Part shown: in pieces, positions 17,342 to 24,858 of the stretch | Layout of the letters: each line of letters begins with the position of its first letter | How positions within the stretch are numbered: position 1 is the first letter of the stretch | DNA from: Parasphingopyxis lamellibrachiae | GTDB taxonomy: Bacteria; Pseudomonadota; Alphaproteobacteria; Sphingomonadales; Sphingomonadaceae | NCBI RefSeq assembly: GCF_003385775.1 | Contig: NZ_QRDP01000004.1 | Location: 1,411,763 to 1,475,762 of the forward strand | DNA length: 64,000 nucleotides | Direction: 5' to 3' | Position numbers and translations under genes: made by a program | Notes under the pieces: model-generated | What the model was told of the DNA's origin: nothing | What the model saw: only the letters and a program-made list of their open reading frames with translations | Databases searched by the model: none

Positions 17342-17527
17342 ATGAGCGACAATTCGCCTCGTCCTCAATCAGGTTCGCGCAATCACGCCGATAGCCGGGC
17401 CCGTCTCGATTTTCGGCCGAATGAAGCGGGTTTGATCGGCAATTGCCTGCGCAGGGCGTTTGAAGATGACGATCTGGAAGTAAAGCGGGGCGACAGGATA
17501 GACGAACTGCTCAACTTGCTGAAATAG
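17342..17527 (+). CDS. Small NepR-like protein (putative second anti-sigma factor)
   Basis: A 61-residue protein. After a polar N-terminus, residues from about 31 on read LIGNCLRRAFED and then RIDELLNLLK. This is the two-helix pattern of NepR anti-sigma factors (IGxxLRxxYD and a later DLLxxL helix), but more diverged than the canonical NepR at 19478. It converges on ecfG with 9 bases between stops. A sigma-EcfG-like promoter lies just upstream. There is GGAG only 1 base from the ATG, too close for a normal ribosome-binding site, which fits a leaderless message. It could bind EcfG or PhyR, or be an unrelated short helical protein. Confidence 0.55.
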   Translation: MSDNSPRPQSGSRNHADSRARLDFRPNEAGLIGNCLRRAFEDDDLEVKRGDRIDELLNLLK

Positions 17528-17536
17528 GCCAACAAC

Positions 17537-18184
17537 TCAGCGACTGCTGAGATCGTCCACTTCATTCATGATTTCCTGGATCGCCGTCTTCTCATTGTCG
17601 CTTTCCTGCGTTTGCCGCGGCGCAAGCTTCCCGTCTTCCATGATTTCCTCAAGCGCGGTCCGGCCGCGCGCAACGCGGCTTTTGATTGTGCCGACAGCGC
17701 ATCCGCAAATTTCGGCAGCCTCTTCATAGGCAAAACCGCCGGCCCCAACCAGAATCAGCGCCTCGCGCTGCGTCTCGGGCAATTCCATCAACGCTCTCTG
17801 CAAATCGCCCAATTCGACGTGACGATCCTGGCTAGCCGGTGCGGCGAGCAGTTTGTCGGCGGCAAGATCGTCCCACTCCCCGGTGAACTTTGATCGGCGC
17901 ATCTGCGAGAGAAACAGGTTGCGAAGGATGATGAAGGTCCATGCACGCATGTTGGTGCCGGCCTGGAACCGGCTGCGGGCCGACCAGGCCTTGAGCAATG
18001 TTTCCTGGACAAGATCGTCGGCCGTGTCCCGATTCCCCGACAATGACCGGCCGAAAGCCCTGAGATGCGGGATGACCTCGGCGAGCTGATCTTTGAAATC
18101 GGAATCGCTGAGCGGTTCGGATTCCGCTGCCGCATCATTTGAACTGTCCGCCTTTGAAATTGCAGTACCCCCCGGTAAACTCAT
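17537..18184 (-). CDS. ecfG: General stress response sigma factor EcfG
   Basis: A 215-residue ECF sigma factor of the EcfG group. Region 2 (about 30-100) includes HLRAFGRSLSGNRDTADDLV, the conserved DDLVQET turn and RAWTFIILRNLF. Region 4 (about 125-185) includes LPETQREALILVGAGGFAYE, GTIKSRVARGR. Both end segments are longer than the minimal sigma factor. In alphaproteobacteria it directs stress genes and is held by NepR until phosphorylated PhyR releases it. The AT-rich 5' flank has no clear ribosome-binding site; ATG 18184 is the only good start. The gene lies two genes downstream of phyR on the same strand. Confidence 0.93.
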   Translation of the reverse strand: MSLPGGTAISKADSSNDAAAESEPLSDSDFKDQLAEVIPHLRAFGRSLSGNRDTADDLVQETLLKAWSARSRFQAGTNMRAWTFIILRNLFLSQMRRSKFTGEWDDLAADKLLAAPASQDRHVELGDLQRALMELPETQREALILVGAGGFAYEEAAEICGCAVGTIKSRVARGRTALEEIMEDGKLAPRQTQESDNEKTAIQEIMNEVDDLSSR

Positions 18185-18271
18185 TTACTGAACGTATAAT
18201 TTCACAATTAAATCAATATCTTACGTGATATTCGATATTTTCTGCATGCGCATACACGGATCGCGCCGAAA

Positions 18272-18406
18272 TTACCATGCCCAAAACAAAATTCCGAATA
18301 CCGCAACGATGAGCGCAAGCGAAACGACCAGAACTGTCCGGGTCATTTTCGGGGTCGTTCCGGCACGCGCGTCATTCTTGGACAAATGGGGTCGGCTATC
18401 AGGCAT
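18272..18406 (-). CDS. Small single-pass membrane protein between phyR and ecfG
   Basis: A 44-residue open frame on the minus strand. ATG at 18406 has AAAGGA 6 bases upstream; the stop is TAA at 18272-18274. The first 23 residues are polar and basic (MPDSRPHLSKNDARAG...), followed by one hydrophobic helix (VLVVSLALIVAVFGILFWAW) that ends at the C-terminus, so it should be a tail-anchored inner-membrane protein. It lies 68 bases after phyR and 87 bases before ecfG, in the same direction. No function is known to me. Position suggests a role in, or control by, the general stress response. Confidence 0.6.
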   Translation of the reverse strand: MPDSRPHLSKNDARAGTTPKMTRTVLVVSLALIVAVFGILFWAW

Positions 18407-18474
18407 TTGTATCCTTTTCGTCCCATCTCGGCGTTGTGTAGCATCAATCAAATCAACTGATACGGATAACGGAT

Positions 18475-19281
18475 TTAGGCAGGCACAGTTGTTTTGTTGA
18501 AGAACAGCGCCTGGGCGATAGCAGTCTTCACCGTCGCATTCTGAAACGGCTTGGTTATCAGAAACGCCGGTTCCGGGCGCTCGCCGGTAAGCAAGCGCTC
18601 GGGAAAAGCGGTAATGAATATGACGGGAACGTCGATTTTCGCCAATATGTCCTGGACGGCGTCAATACCCGAACTGTCATCGGCAAGCTGGATGTCAGCG
18701 AGAACCAGTCCCGGCGTGCGGTTCGCCGCGTCCGCAACGGCTTCGTCCCGCGTCACCGCGATACCCGTTACCGAATGGCCAAGATCCCGAACAATGGATT
18801 CCAGATCCATCGCGATGATCGGCTCATCCTCAATAATTAGAACCTCGGTTTTCAACTGCGCTTCGATCTCGGCGCGCGCCTCCGCGATCAGCGATTCGAC
18901 ATCGCTTTCCGCGCGACCGAGAAGATAGGCGGTTTCCGAATTCGAGAAACCCTCGACCTCGATCAACAACAGCGCCTGTCGTGAAACTTTGTCGATCATG
19001 GCAAGCCGCGCATTGGCGATCGCTTCGCTCTTATGATCGCCTTCCGCCAGCTGCGCGACCGCATGCTCCGCATCTTTGGTCGATGCCCAGATCTCCAGAA
19101 AGGCCCGGTACAGACCAAGTCGCGGATCGACATCTTCGGGAAATGCGCCGGGTTCGGCGACAATCGATTCCAACGTTCGCCTGACGAACACATCGCCCTG
19201 TTTCTGATCGCCGGTCAAAGCACGTGAGAAACGCCTCAAGAGAGAAAGATGTGGCGCAAGCTGCTCACCCAATGACGCCAT
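18475..19281 (-). CDS. phyR: General stress response anti-anti-sigma regulator PhyR
   Basis: A 268-residue response regulator with the PhyR architecture: an N-terminal sigma-like output domain (about 1-140, with ECF region 2 and 4 features such as LLLIEVEGFSNSETAYLLG) and a C-terminal receiver (about 145-260). The receiver has EDEP acid pocket residues, phospho-acceptor Asp196 in LADIQL and FITAFPERLLTG, the FATGUY-type motif, with KPF Lys244. Phosphorylated PhyR binds NepR and frees EcfG. ATG 19281 has GGAGGA as ribosome-binding site. It is divergent from nepR-phyP across 196 bases. Confidence 0.96.
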   Translation of the reverse strand: MASLGEQLAPHLSLLRRFSRALTGDQKQGDVFVRRTLESIVAEPGAFPEDVDPRLGLYRAFLEIWASTKDAEHAVAQLAEGDHKSEAIANARLAMIDKVSRQALLLIEVEGFSNSETAYLLGRAESDVESLIAEARAEIEAQLKTEVLIIEDEPIIAMDLESIVRDLGHSVTGIAVTRDEAVADAANRTPGLVLADIQLADDSSGIDAVQDILAKIDVPVIFITAFPERLLTGERPEPAFLITKPFQNATVKTAIAQALFFNKTTVPA

Positions 19282-19413
19282 TCGCGATTCCTCCGTTGCA
19301 CTATTGCCGACCTGACTAGGCGGTTCGACCGAACGAACTCAAGAGCAAAATTCGATTTTCACGCCAATTGGAATTGGCTAATATTATCAAACATCCGGTC
19401 GGTTTGAAAGAAA

Positions 19414-19439
19414 GGAACATCGGCACAGTATTCGCAGTT
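19414..19439 (+). promoter_or_regulatory. Candidate sigma-EcfG promoter of nepR
   Basis: GGAAC (19414-19418), 17 bases, AGTT (19436-19439): 8 of 9 matches to GGAAC-N16/17-CGTT, placed 38 bases before the nepR start and oriented towards it. Autoregulation of nepR by EcfG is common in this system. Confidence 0.6.
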
Positions 19440-19477
19440 GCGAAACCCGCGACTAAAAGGCTAGGAGGGGCACGGTC

Positions 19478-19681
19478 GTGAGTATGACGGGAATTGAGAT
19501 CTTGGCTTCAGTTGGCAAAAATCTGCGCAAGCCAGACAAGAAAAATATCGGCACAGCTGCGGACACCTCCAAGGACAAGGACGGCGCCGACATTGGAGAT
19601 GCCCTGCGCTCTGCATATGACGAGGCCGTCAGCGAGGATATTCCAGAAGAGATGCTGGATTTACTCGGCAAACTCAATTGA
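19478..19681 (+). CDS. nepR: Anti-sigma factor NepR
   Basis: A 67-residue protein with the canonical NepR core near its C-terminus: IGDALRSAYDEAVSEDIPEE (helix 1 and linker) and MLDLLGKLN (helix 2). NepR binds EcfG in unstressed cells and is taken away by phosphorylated PhyR. The start is GTG 19478 with AGGAGGGG 7 bases upstream; ATG 19484 is the next candidate. phyP follows after 30 bases on the same strand. The N-terminal 35 residues are polar and probably disordered. Confidence 0.9.
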   Translation: MSMTGIEILASVGKNLRKPDKKNIGTAADTSKDKDGADIGDALRSAYDEAVSEDIPEEMLDLLGKLN

Positions 19682-19711
19682 TCCCTGAGTGGCAATTTTG
19701 AAGCCAATCCG

Positions 19712-21265
19712 ATGACCAGCCGAACCGACAGCCCTCAAAAGCGCCTCAGAAGACTTCCCACCAGTATCAAGACACTTGTCCTGCTAGGTCTCGCGCTTCT
19801 GCCGCTGGGCGCTGTTGCGGTCTTTTCATCGATCAACGCCGCCAACGGAGCCAGAGACAGCCGCTTCGCCGAAGTGAAACTGCTGGCCGAGGTTGGAGCC
19901 AGGCACCTGTCCACCGCGATCTCCCACACGGAGTTCAGCCTGCGATCGACTTTGACAACGCTATCCAGAAGCGAGAATATCGAACGCCAGTGTCAGGACA
20001 CATTGGACGCGGCCGTCGCCGTCGACACCCGAAAACCAACCTTCGCCCTGCTGGACCGGCAAGGCCAACAGATTTGCGCCACCGATGGGTTTATGTCCGG
20101 CCTGATCGAAGACCTGCCGGACAACGGAACCGCCAAAGTAACGCTGGATGCCGACCACGGTCTGATTTTGTTGGCGGAGACAAGCGCCGACGGAAGCCTG
20201 ACCGGGGTTGCCGAACTGACGCGCGAATCTCTTGCCCTTCTGCCGCGCCCCTCGATGCTGGACCGCAATTTCCAGATCGCTTTGTCGCACGATGACGATA
20301 TGATCCTGGTGCGGCCATGGTCCCAAACCGTTTCGGGCGATGCCATTGTGAGTGCGGCCCAACCCGTCGACGGCAGCACTTTTCTGCTGACCGCAAGCTT
20401 TGTGCGCGCGCCGCTGACCTCGGCGGAATTGTTCGGGATCGTGCTTCCGATACTGATGTGGGGCATCGCCGCCTTTCTTGGCTGGATTGCAGTTGTTCAG
20501 CTTCTGATCCGTCCGCTCAAACAACTGCGTCGTGCCGTGGTCCGCCATGCTGAAGGTGAAACTGATTTTGAAATTCCGACGTTTCGGATCTCCGCGATTG
20601 AAATTCAGCAACTCGCACAAGCCTTCGAAAAGGCTTTCGACACGCTCCGCAGTCACGAAGAGCAGCTTGCCATCGGCCTGAAAGAACAAACCCGCCTCAC
20701 CCGGGAGGTCCACCACCGGGTTAAGAACAATCTGCAAATCATCGCCAGCCTTTTGAGCCTACATGCGCGCGCCGCCAAATCCGAAGACAGCGCCGCCGCG
20801 TATGCGTCAATCCAGCGCCGGGTTGATGCACTGGCGATCGTCCAGCGAAATTTGTTTTCCGAACTCGATACCGACAATGGATTGCTGATCCGGCCGGTCA
20901 TTGCGGAACTCGCTTCGGGCCTTCAGCAAAGCGCTCCGCCGAACGTCGAGGTTGCGATCACCCTGGATGTCGACCCGATCCGCGTCAGTCAGGATATCGC
21001 AGCACCGGCGGCGTTCCTCATCACCGAACTGGTTGAACTCGCCATGCTGTCCGGCGGACGGCTCGAAATCGCCCTTTCCGTCCAGGCATTGCCGGATCAG
21101 TGCGCCCGGCTGTCGGTTCGTTCTGCGGCCCTTGCCCGGGCATCGGAACGAAGCTCGTTTCCACGGTATCGGAGGGTATTAACCGGTATGGCGCGTCAAC
21201 TGCAGGCCAGCCTGGACGAAGACGAGTCCGGCACAATATATGCGATATTGATCCCGATATTGTAA
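19712..21265 (+). CDS. phyP: PhyP-type HWE/HisKA_2 sensor protein with degenerate ATPase domain
   Basis: A 517-residue membrane protein. Transmembrane helix 1 (about 22-42), an extracytoplasmic domain, helix 2 (about 245-265), a HAMP-like segment and a HisKA_2 dimerisation domain with EVHHRVKNNLQIIASLLSL (His334/His335) follow in order. The ATP-binding domain is damaged: the N-box reads FLITELVELAML with Leu443 where Asn is expected, and no DxGxG or GLGL box can be seen. PhyP of Sphingomonas is encoded in the stress locus and acts as a negative regulator (phosphatase) of PhyR, which fits a protein that cannot bind ATP well. Position next to nepR supports the call. Confidence 0.82.
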   Translation: MTSRTDSPQKRLRRLPTSIKTLVLLGLALLPLGAVAVFSSINAANGARDSRFAEVKLLAEVGARHLSTAISHTEFSLRSTLTTLSRSENIERQCQDTLDAAVAVDTRKPTFALLDRQGQQICATDGFMSGLIEDLPDNGTAKVTLDADHGLILLAETSADGSLTGVAELTRESLALLPRPSMLDRNFQIALSHDDDMILVRPWSQTVSGDAIVSAAQPVDGSTFLLTASFVRAPLTSAELFGIVLPILMWGIAAFLGWIAVVQLLIRPLKQLRRAVVRHAEGETDFEIPTFRISAIEIQQLAQAFEKAFDTLRSHEEQLAIGLKEQTRLTREVHHRVKNNLQIIASLLSLHARAAKSEDSAAAYASIQRRVDALAIVQRNLFSELDTDNGLLIRPVIAELASGLQQSAPPNVEVAITLDVDPIRVSQDIAAPAAFLITELVELAMLSGGRLEIALSVQALPDQCARLSVRSAALARASERSSFPRYRRVLTGMARQLQASLDEDESGTIYAILIPIL

Positions 21266-21309
21266 CGGACGAAAAAAAGAATTTTCCATTAAATAATTGA
21301 ATTATAACG

Positions 21310-21345
21310 TTTTTTGGATTTTTTTCCTCTTTTTCCGAATTTTTT
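21310..21345 (+). other. Phased T-tracts (candidate curved DNA) upstream of a sigma-EcfG promoter
   Basis: Four T-runs of 5-7 bases at 21310-21315, 21319-21325, 21330-21334 and 21340-21345 have centres about 10 bases apart, the helical repeat. Phased A/T tracts bend DNA. They end 2 bases before the promoter -35 element at 21347. They may also aid termination of phyP transcripts. Confidence 0.6.
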
Positions 21346-21346
21346 G

Positions 21347-21371
21347 GGAACCAATCGCGCCGTTCCTCGTT
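21347..21371 (+). promoter_or_regulatory. Perfect sigma-EcfG promoter in the phyP-PLD intergenic region
   Basis: GGAAC (21347-21351), 16 bases, CGTT (21368-21371): a full match to the sigma-EcfG consensus, on the plus strand. The only downstream gene is convergent, so it does not serve a protein gene; it should drive a short RNA ending at the hairpin at 21424-21467. Confidence 0.7.
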
Positions 21372-21377
21372 CTGCTA

Positions 21378-21476
21378 GTCGGATAGTGACCTTTTTGCCC
21401 CCCGCTCTCGCTATCCAAAAATTAGCCCGGAAGCGCCTCCATCCCCCCCGGAAGGCGCTTCCGGGCTTAATAATTT
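21378..21476 (+). ncRNA. Candidate stress-induced small RNA (GsrN-like by analogy)
   Basis: An inferred transcript of about 100 bases from the perfect sigma-EcfG promoter to the 15-bp terminator hairpin. Hairpin 1 pairs 21381-21389 with 21408-21416 and exposes a loop with a run of six C. The terminator hairpin (21424-21467) has a 14-base loop with a run of seven C. There is no good open frame. Caulobacter GsrN is a sigma-T-dependent RNA with a C-rich loop that base-pairs with G-rich mRNA leaders; similarity here is in design, not alignment. Ends are estimates: the start is taken 7 bases after the -10 element. Confidence 0.55.
21424..21467. terminator. Bidirectional 15-bp hairpin terminator
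   Basis: Arms AGCCCGGAAGCGCCT (21424-21438) and its exact complement (21453-21467), loop of 14 bases. On the minus strand it is followed by TAATTTTT, terminating the PLD gene (tat operon end). On the plus strand it is followed by TAATAATTT, ending the candidate small RNA and any phyP read-through. Confidence 0.8.
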
Positions 21477-21535
21477 CCCCGCCCAAACCGCGATAATAAC
21501 CGTCGTTAGAGACCGGCGTTCCCAACCGGAAACGG

Positions 21536-23236
21536 TCAGACCATATTGTCAGGCACATAGAGACGCGAACCGCCGAAGCGGCACGCCCGACCACGTTGAT
21601 AGGGCACGACGAACCCGCGCCGCTTATCCGGCTCGGCAAGGCGGTTTTGCTCCGCCAGGCTGCGCCAGTCCGCCAGCCCGGATGTACCGGAAAGCGCGCC
21701 GTCTGAAAGGCGTGACCACAGCCGGTCGCGGAAGCCCGCAATAACCGCATCCTCCTGCGACCATAAAAAGCCCAGCTCGGTATCCCATTCGAAGCTCCGC
21801 CCGTTGATATTGGCGGAGGACATCAGGCATGCCTGCGTGTCGGCGATCAGCAATTTGGCATGGATATATATGATCCCGGAGCCAAAGGCGGTTCCCCGGC
21901 TGCCCGCGTAATCATGCTCGGCATCGTCGGCCGGTTCGTCGCGAACCAGCGTAAACAGCCCCACCCGGTCCGGGCCAACAGCTTTGAGGAGACGACTCAG
22001 AGCCGTGGCCTGGAGATATTCGCCATGACGATGGGCGGGATTGTCGCCAGCGCCCAGGAAGGCGATTTCCTCTGGCACATTGGCTATCAGGATAATGACA
22101 TCGAGCCCGGGATTACGGCGTAGGCTCTCGATCACCCAATCTGCGGCCTCCCGCGACCGGAAAAATTGCGCTTCGATATAGAGCAGATTCTGGGCCGAAC
22201 GGATCAGGTTGCGATGAGCTGCTTTGAGTTCGCGGATGTCGGGAACCGGCCCGAGCGCGAATATGGATGTCGCATCGCGCGACCGCGTCCGCAGGAGCTG
22301 GGTAGTGGCCTTGCCTTCGCTCAGCGATTCTCCCTGTTCCGGTGCTATCGCCTCGCTGAGCGGACCGGCCGCAATAGTGCGTGACGCATCGCTGGTCCAC
22401 TGGTCGACAATCTCGCGAAAACGCGGCAGTTCGAGATTCCAGAGCTCGGTGAAATTGCGGGCTGCGTCAGCGGCCAGCGGCCCTGCGACAAAGGCTGAAA
22501 GATCGTGCCAGGTTTCGTCTGCCGGTCGATCATGCTTGGCATCGTCCCAGCGACGTTCGTCCAGGTCAAGCCCGCCGATAAACGCGGTTTTCGCGTCAAT
22601 TATCGCGCTTTTCTGATGATAGGTTGCCGGCCACAGTCTCGGCGGCGGCCCGGACTTCCATCCGGCTGGTCGGTCGCCTTCCCAGTGCAGCCATCGCCAC
22701 AAGCCCGGGCGCACTTCGAAAGCGTGTCGCACATGGCTGGATTTATCCAGAAGGTGCCGTATCAGTTTGCGGACCCGCTTGCGCAGGGCGAACCGCAATA
22801 TCTGCCGCCAGAACCATCCGATTTCACCGGCATGCTGGACAACTATGATCTGCAGCTGTTCCTGTTCCGCTTCGGTCAGTGCCGAGCGTACATCCTGGAT
22901 CTGATTAAAACTGCTCCAGGATCCCGCATGAAGGTCATTCGCCATTACGGGTTCGAAATCCGCCAGCAGCATCCGAACTTCGACACCGCGTTTTACCGTG
23001 TCGCGGATGAGCCCCGCCCAATCTTCGAGCCCCTTGGCGCGCGCTGCATCGGATCGCAGTTTCGTCGATGGGTCGAAGATGCGGAATGCCAGCCAGACAC
23101 TGCGCTCCGCGGCGAGCATTTCTTCTTCGAGCCTGGGATACATTTCCGCCGAATCGATCAGCGGTTTCACCCGGCACCCGTCGCGAACCGGAAAACCCTC
23201 CCCCTGCTCGCGTAGGAAGAGCAAGTCGCGGTTCAA
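21536..23236 (-). CDS. Phospholipase D-like/cardiolipin synthase family protein
   Basis: A 566-residue protein with two PLD phosphodiesterase motifs. The first is HQKSAIIDAKTAFIGGLDL, around residues 230-250; the second is IHAKLLIADTQACLMSSAN, around 465-485 with following NGRS. HxKxxxxD is intact in both. There is no long hydrophobic N-terminus, unlike typical cardiolipin synthase A. It would transfer phosphatidyl groups or hydrolyse phosphodiesters at the membrane surface. The start is TTG at 23236, overlapping the tatC stop by 4 bases, so it is probably the last gene of the scpA-scpB-tatABC transcript. The substrate is unknown. Confidence 0.82.
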   Translation of the reverse strand: MNRDLLFLREQGEGFPVRDGCRVKPLIDSAEMYPRLEEEMLAAERSVWLAFRIFDPSTKLRSDAARAKGLEDWAGLIRDTVKRGVEVRMLLADFEPVMANDLHAGSWSSFNQIQDVRSALTEAEQEQLQIIVVQHAGEIGWFWRQILRFALRKRVRKLIRHLLDKSSHVRHAFEVRPGLWRWLHWEGDRPAGWKSGPPPRLWPATYHQKSAIIDAKTAFIGGLDLDERRWDDAKHDRPADETWHDLSAFVAGPLAADAARNFTELWNLELPRFREIVDQWTSDASRTIAAGPLSEAIAPEQGESLSEGKATTQLLRTRSRDATSIFALGPVPDIRELKAAHRNLIRSAQNLLYIEAQFFRSREAADWVIESLRRNPGLDVIILIANVPEEIAFLGAGDNPAHRHGEYLQATALSRLLKAVGPDRVGLFTLVRDEPADDAEHDYAGSRGTAFGSGIIYIHAKLLIADTQACLMSSANINGRSFEWDTELGFLWSQEDAVIAGFRDRLWSRLSDGALSGTSGLADWRSLAEQNRLAEPDKRRGFVVPYQRGRACRFGGSRLYVPDNMV

Positions 23237-24027
23237 GTCTCTTTGTCCTTTTTGCCGCGCCTGTCCGTGAACCAGATAATCACGAGGGTCATTTCAAAGA
23301 GCAGCAATAGCGGAACAGCCAACATCAGCTGGGTAACCGGGTCGGGCGGCGTGAAGATCGCGGCGATGACGAAAACGCCCACGATGATATATTTGCGTGC
23401 GCGGATCAGCTGCGCCCGGCCGACAAGGCCCGCGCGGTTGAGCAGCAGCAGCAGCACCGGCAGCAAAAACGCCAGTCCGAAAACGATGATGAACCGCATG
23501 ACCAGAGACAGATATTCTCCTATCGCTGGCAGCGCCTCCTGATCCAACCCGCTCACCTCCCCTTGATAATCAAGGAAAAATTCAAATGCCAACGGCATGA
23601 CGACGAAATAGGCGAGCGCCGCACCAAGCGTGAACAGGACGGGCGTCGCAAACAGAAAGGGTAAAAAAGCGCCACGCTCATTCTTGTACAGGCCGGGCGC
23701 GACGAACAGCCATATCTGACAGGCGATCAGCGGAAAGGCGATGACGAACGCCCCGAAAATGCCGACCTTTATCTCGACGAAAAACGCCTCGTAGAGCTGG
23801 GTATAGATCAGCCTGCCCTGCCCGGGCGGAAAGGCTTCCTGCAACGGATGCACGAGAAAGGCGAAAATCTCCGTCGCGAAATAGAAGCAGAAGCCGAATG
23901 CGATGATGAAGCCGAGCACACACCATAAGAGGCGATTCCGCAATTCGATCAGATGATCGAGCAGCGGCGCCGTGCTGGCATCGACTTCGTCGATCTCTTC
24001 GGGTTCGGTCTGCAATTCGCTGCTCAT
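23233..24027 (-). CDS. tatC: Sec-independent protein translocase TatC
   Basis: A 264-residue polytopic protein with six transmembrane helices. Conserved marks are LLDHLIELRNRLLW at the N-terminal cytoplasmic segment, the periplasmic FVEIKVG and the FVAPGLYKNER loop, and TPPDPVTQLMLAVPLLLLFE near the last helices. TatC receives twin-arginine signal peptides. ATG overlaps the tatB stop by 4 bases. An acidic 18-residue N-terminal extension precedes the conserved start. Confidence 0.97.
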   Translation of the reverse strand: MSSELQTEPEEIDEVDASTAPLLDHLIELRNRLLWCVLGFIIAFGFCFYFATEIFAFLVHPLQEAFPPGQGRLIYTQLYEAFFVEIKVGIFGAFVIAFPLIACQIWLFVAPGLYKNERGAFLPFLFATPVLFTLGAALAYFVVMPLAFEFFLDYQGEVSGLDQEALPAIGEYLSLVMRFIIVFGLAFLLPVLLLLLNRAGLVGRAQLIRARKYIIVGVFVIAAIFTPPDPVTQLMLAVPLLLLFEMTLVIIWFTDRRGKKDKET

Positions 24028-24515
24028 GACTTGCCACCGAACAGATCGATCTGCGACGAATCCTCCGCCGTACCGGCACCGGGCTCTGCCGATGGCTGCG
24101 GCGCAGATGCCGCTTCGCCCGAAGAAATCTCTCCCGATTCGTCCGTGGCAATCGGCTTGAGCGGCTTCATCGCCCCTTCCCCCCCGTCATCGCCCGGCGA
24201 TACGGTATCCTGCGCTGCGGGAGCCTCGTCGCGCGGCTGGCCCTGCATTTCCTGACCGGAATCGGGATCGCCCTCGCTGTGCGGATGTTTCGCCATGATA
24301 TCGGCATTGCGCTGCGCCCATTCCTTTTCCTGGCCCTCCATCTCTGCCTCGCGGATCATGGAATCCAGGCTGAACCGGAACTGGCTGGTAAAGCTGCGCA
24401 ACTGCCCCATGACCCGCCCGACGCCGCGCAGGGCCGCTGGCAGATCTTTTGGACCGATAACGACAAGCGCCACTATCGCGACAAGCAGGAGTTCGGCTGC
24501 ACCGATATCGAACAT
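24024..24515 (-). CDS. tatB: Sec-independent protein translocase TatB
   Basis: A 163-residue protein with the TatB pattern: a short N-terminal helix MFDIGAAELLLVAIVALVVI, the GPKDLP hinge, an amphipathic helix (about 25-60) and a long acidic and proline-rich tail with no fold predicted. TatB pairs with TatC for substrate recognition. Gene order tatA-tatB-tatC and the 4-base overlap with tatC confirm the role. Confidence 0.95.
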   Translation of the reverse strand: MFDIGAAELLLVAIVALVVIGPKDLPAALRGVGRVMGQLRSFTSQFRFSLDSMIREAEMEGQEKEWAQRNADIMAKHPHSEGDPDSGQEMQGQPRDEAPAAQDTVSPGDDGGEGAMKPLKPIATDESGEISSGEAASAPQPSAEPGAGTAEDSSQIDLFGGKS

Positions 24516-24580
24516 AGGCGCTTCGCTACCTCAATGGCCGGAATTCACGCAGCCCGACCGGGCGTGCGCAAGACACGGTG

Positions 24581-24832
24581 TCAGCTGGCGCTGTCTTCGC
24601 GCGTGGCTTCCACTGTCGTTTCCGAAGCCGGCGTTGCGGGCGGCGAAGACGAAATACGCGGCGCTTCCGACGAGGAGGCGCTGGTATCGCTCTCGTCGGT
24701 GTCCTTCAGGCCGCGTTTGAAGCTGGTGATACCCTTACCGAGATCACCCATCATGCCCGAAATACGGCCACGGCCGAACAGCACGATGATAACGATGGCG
24801 ACAATTGCAATCTGCCAAATACCTGGCGACAT
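24581..24832 (-). CDS. tatA: Sec-independent protein translocase TatA
   Basis: An 83-residue protein: N-terminal helix MSPGIWQIAIVAIVIIVLFG, the FGRGRI hinge, an amphipathic helix (GDLGKGITSFKRGLKD) and a Ser/Thr/Glu-rich tail. TatA oligomers form the pore for folded proteins. ATG 24832 has AGGAGAA 6 bases upstream. It follows scpB after 26 bases and precedes tatB by 65 bases. Confidence 0.96.
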   Translation of the reverse strand: MSPGIWQIAIVAIVIIVLFGRGRISGMMGDLGKGITSFKRGLKDTDESDTSASSSEAPRISSSPPATPASETTVEATREDSAS

Positions 24833-24858
24833 AATAGTTCTCCTATTTACACGCCTAG

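Noticed and set aside
18225-18500. 91-codon plus-strand open frame between ecfG and phyR
   Set aside because: It has no ribosome-binding site and overlaps the better minus-strand small membrane protein and the phyR end.
21498-21522. Sigma-EcfG-like GGAAC-N16-GGTT on the minus strand near the PLD stop
   Set aside because: The -10 element has a mismatch and the site would only drive a very short antisense RNA into the terminator; too weak to call.
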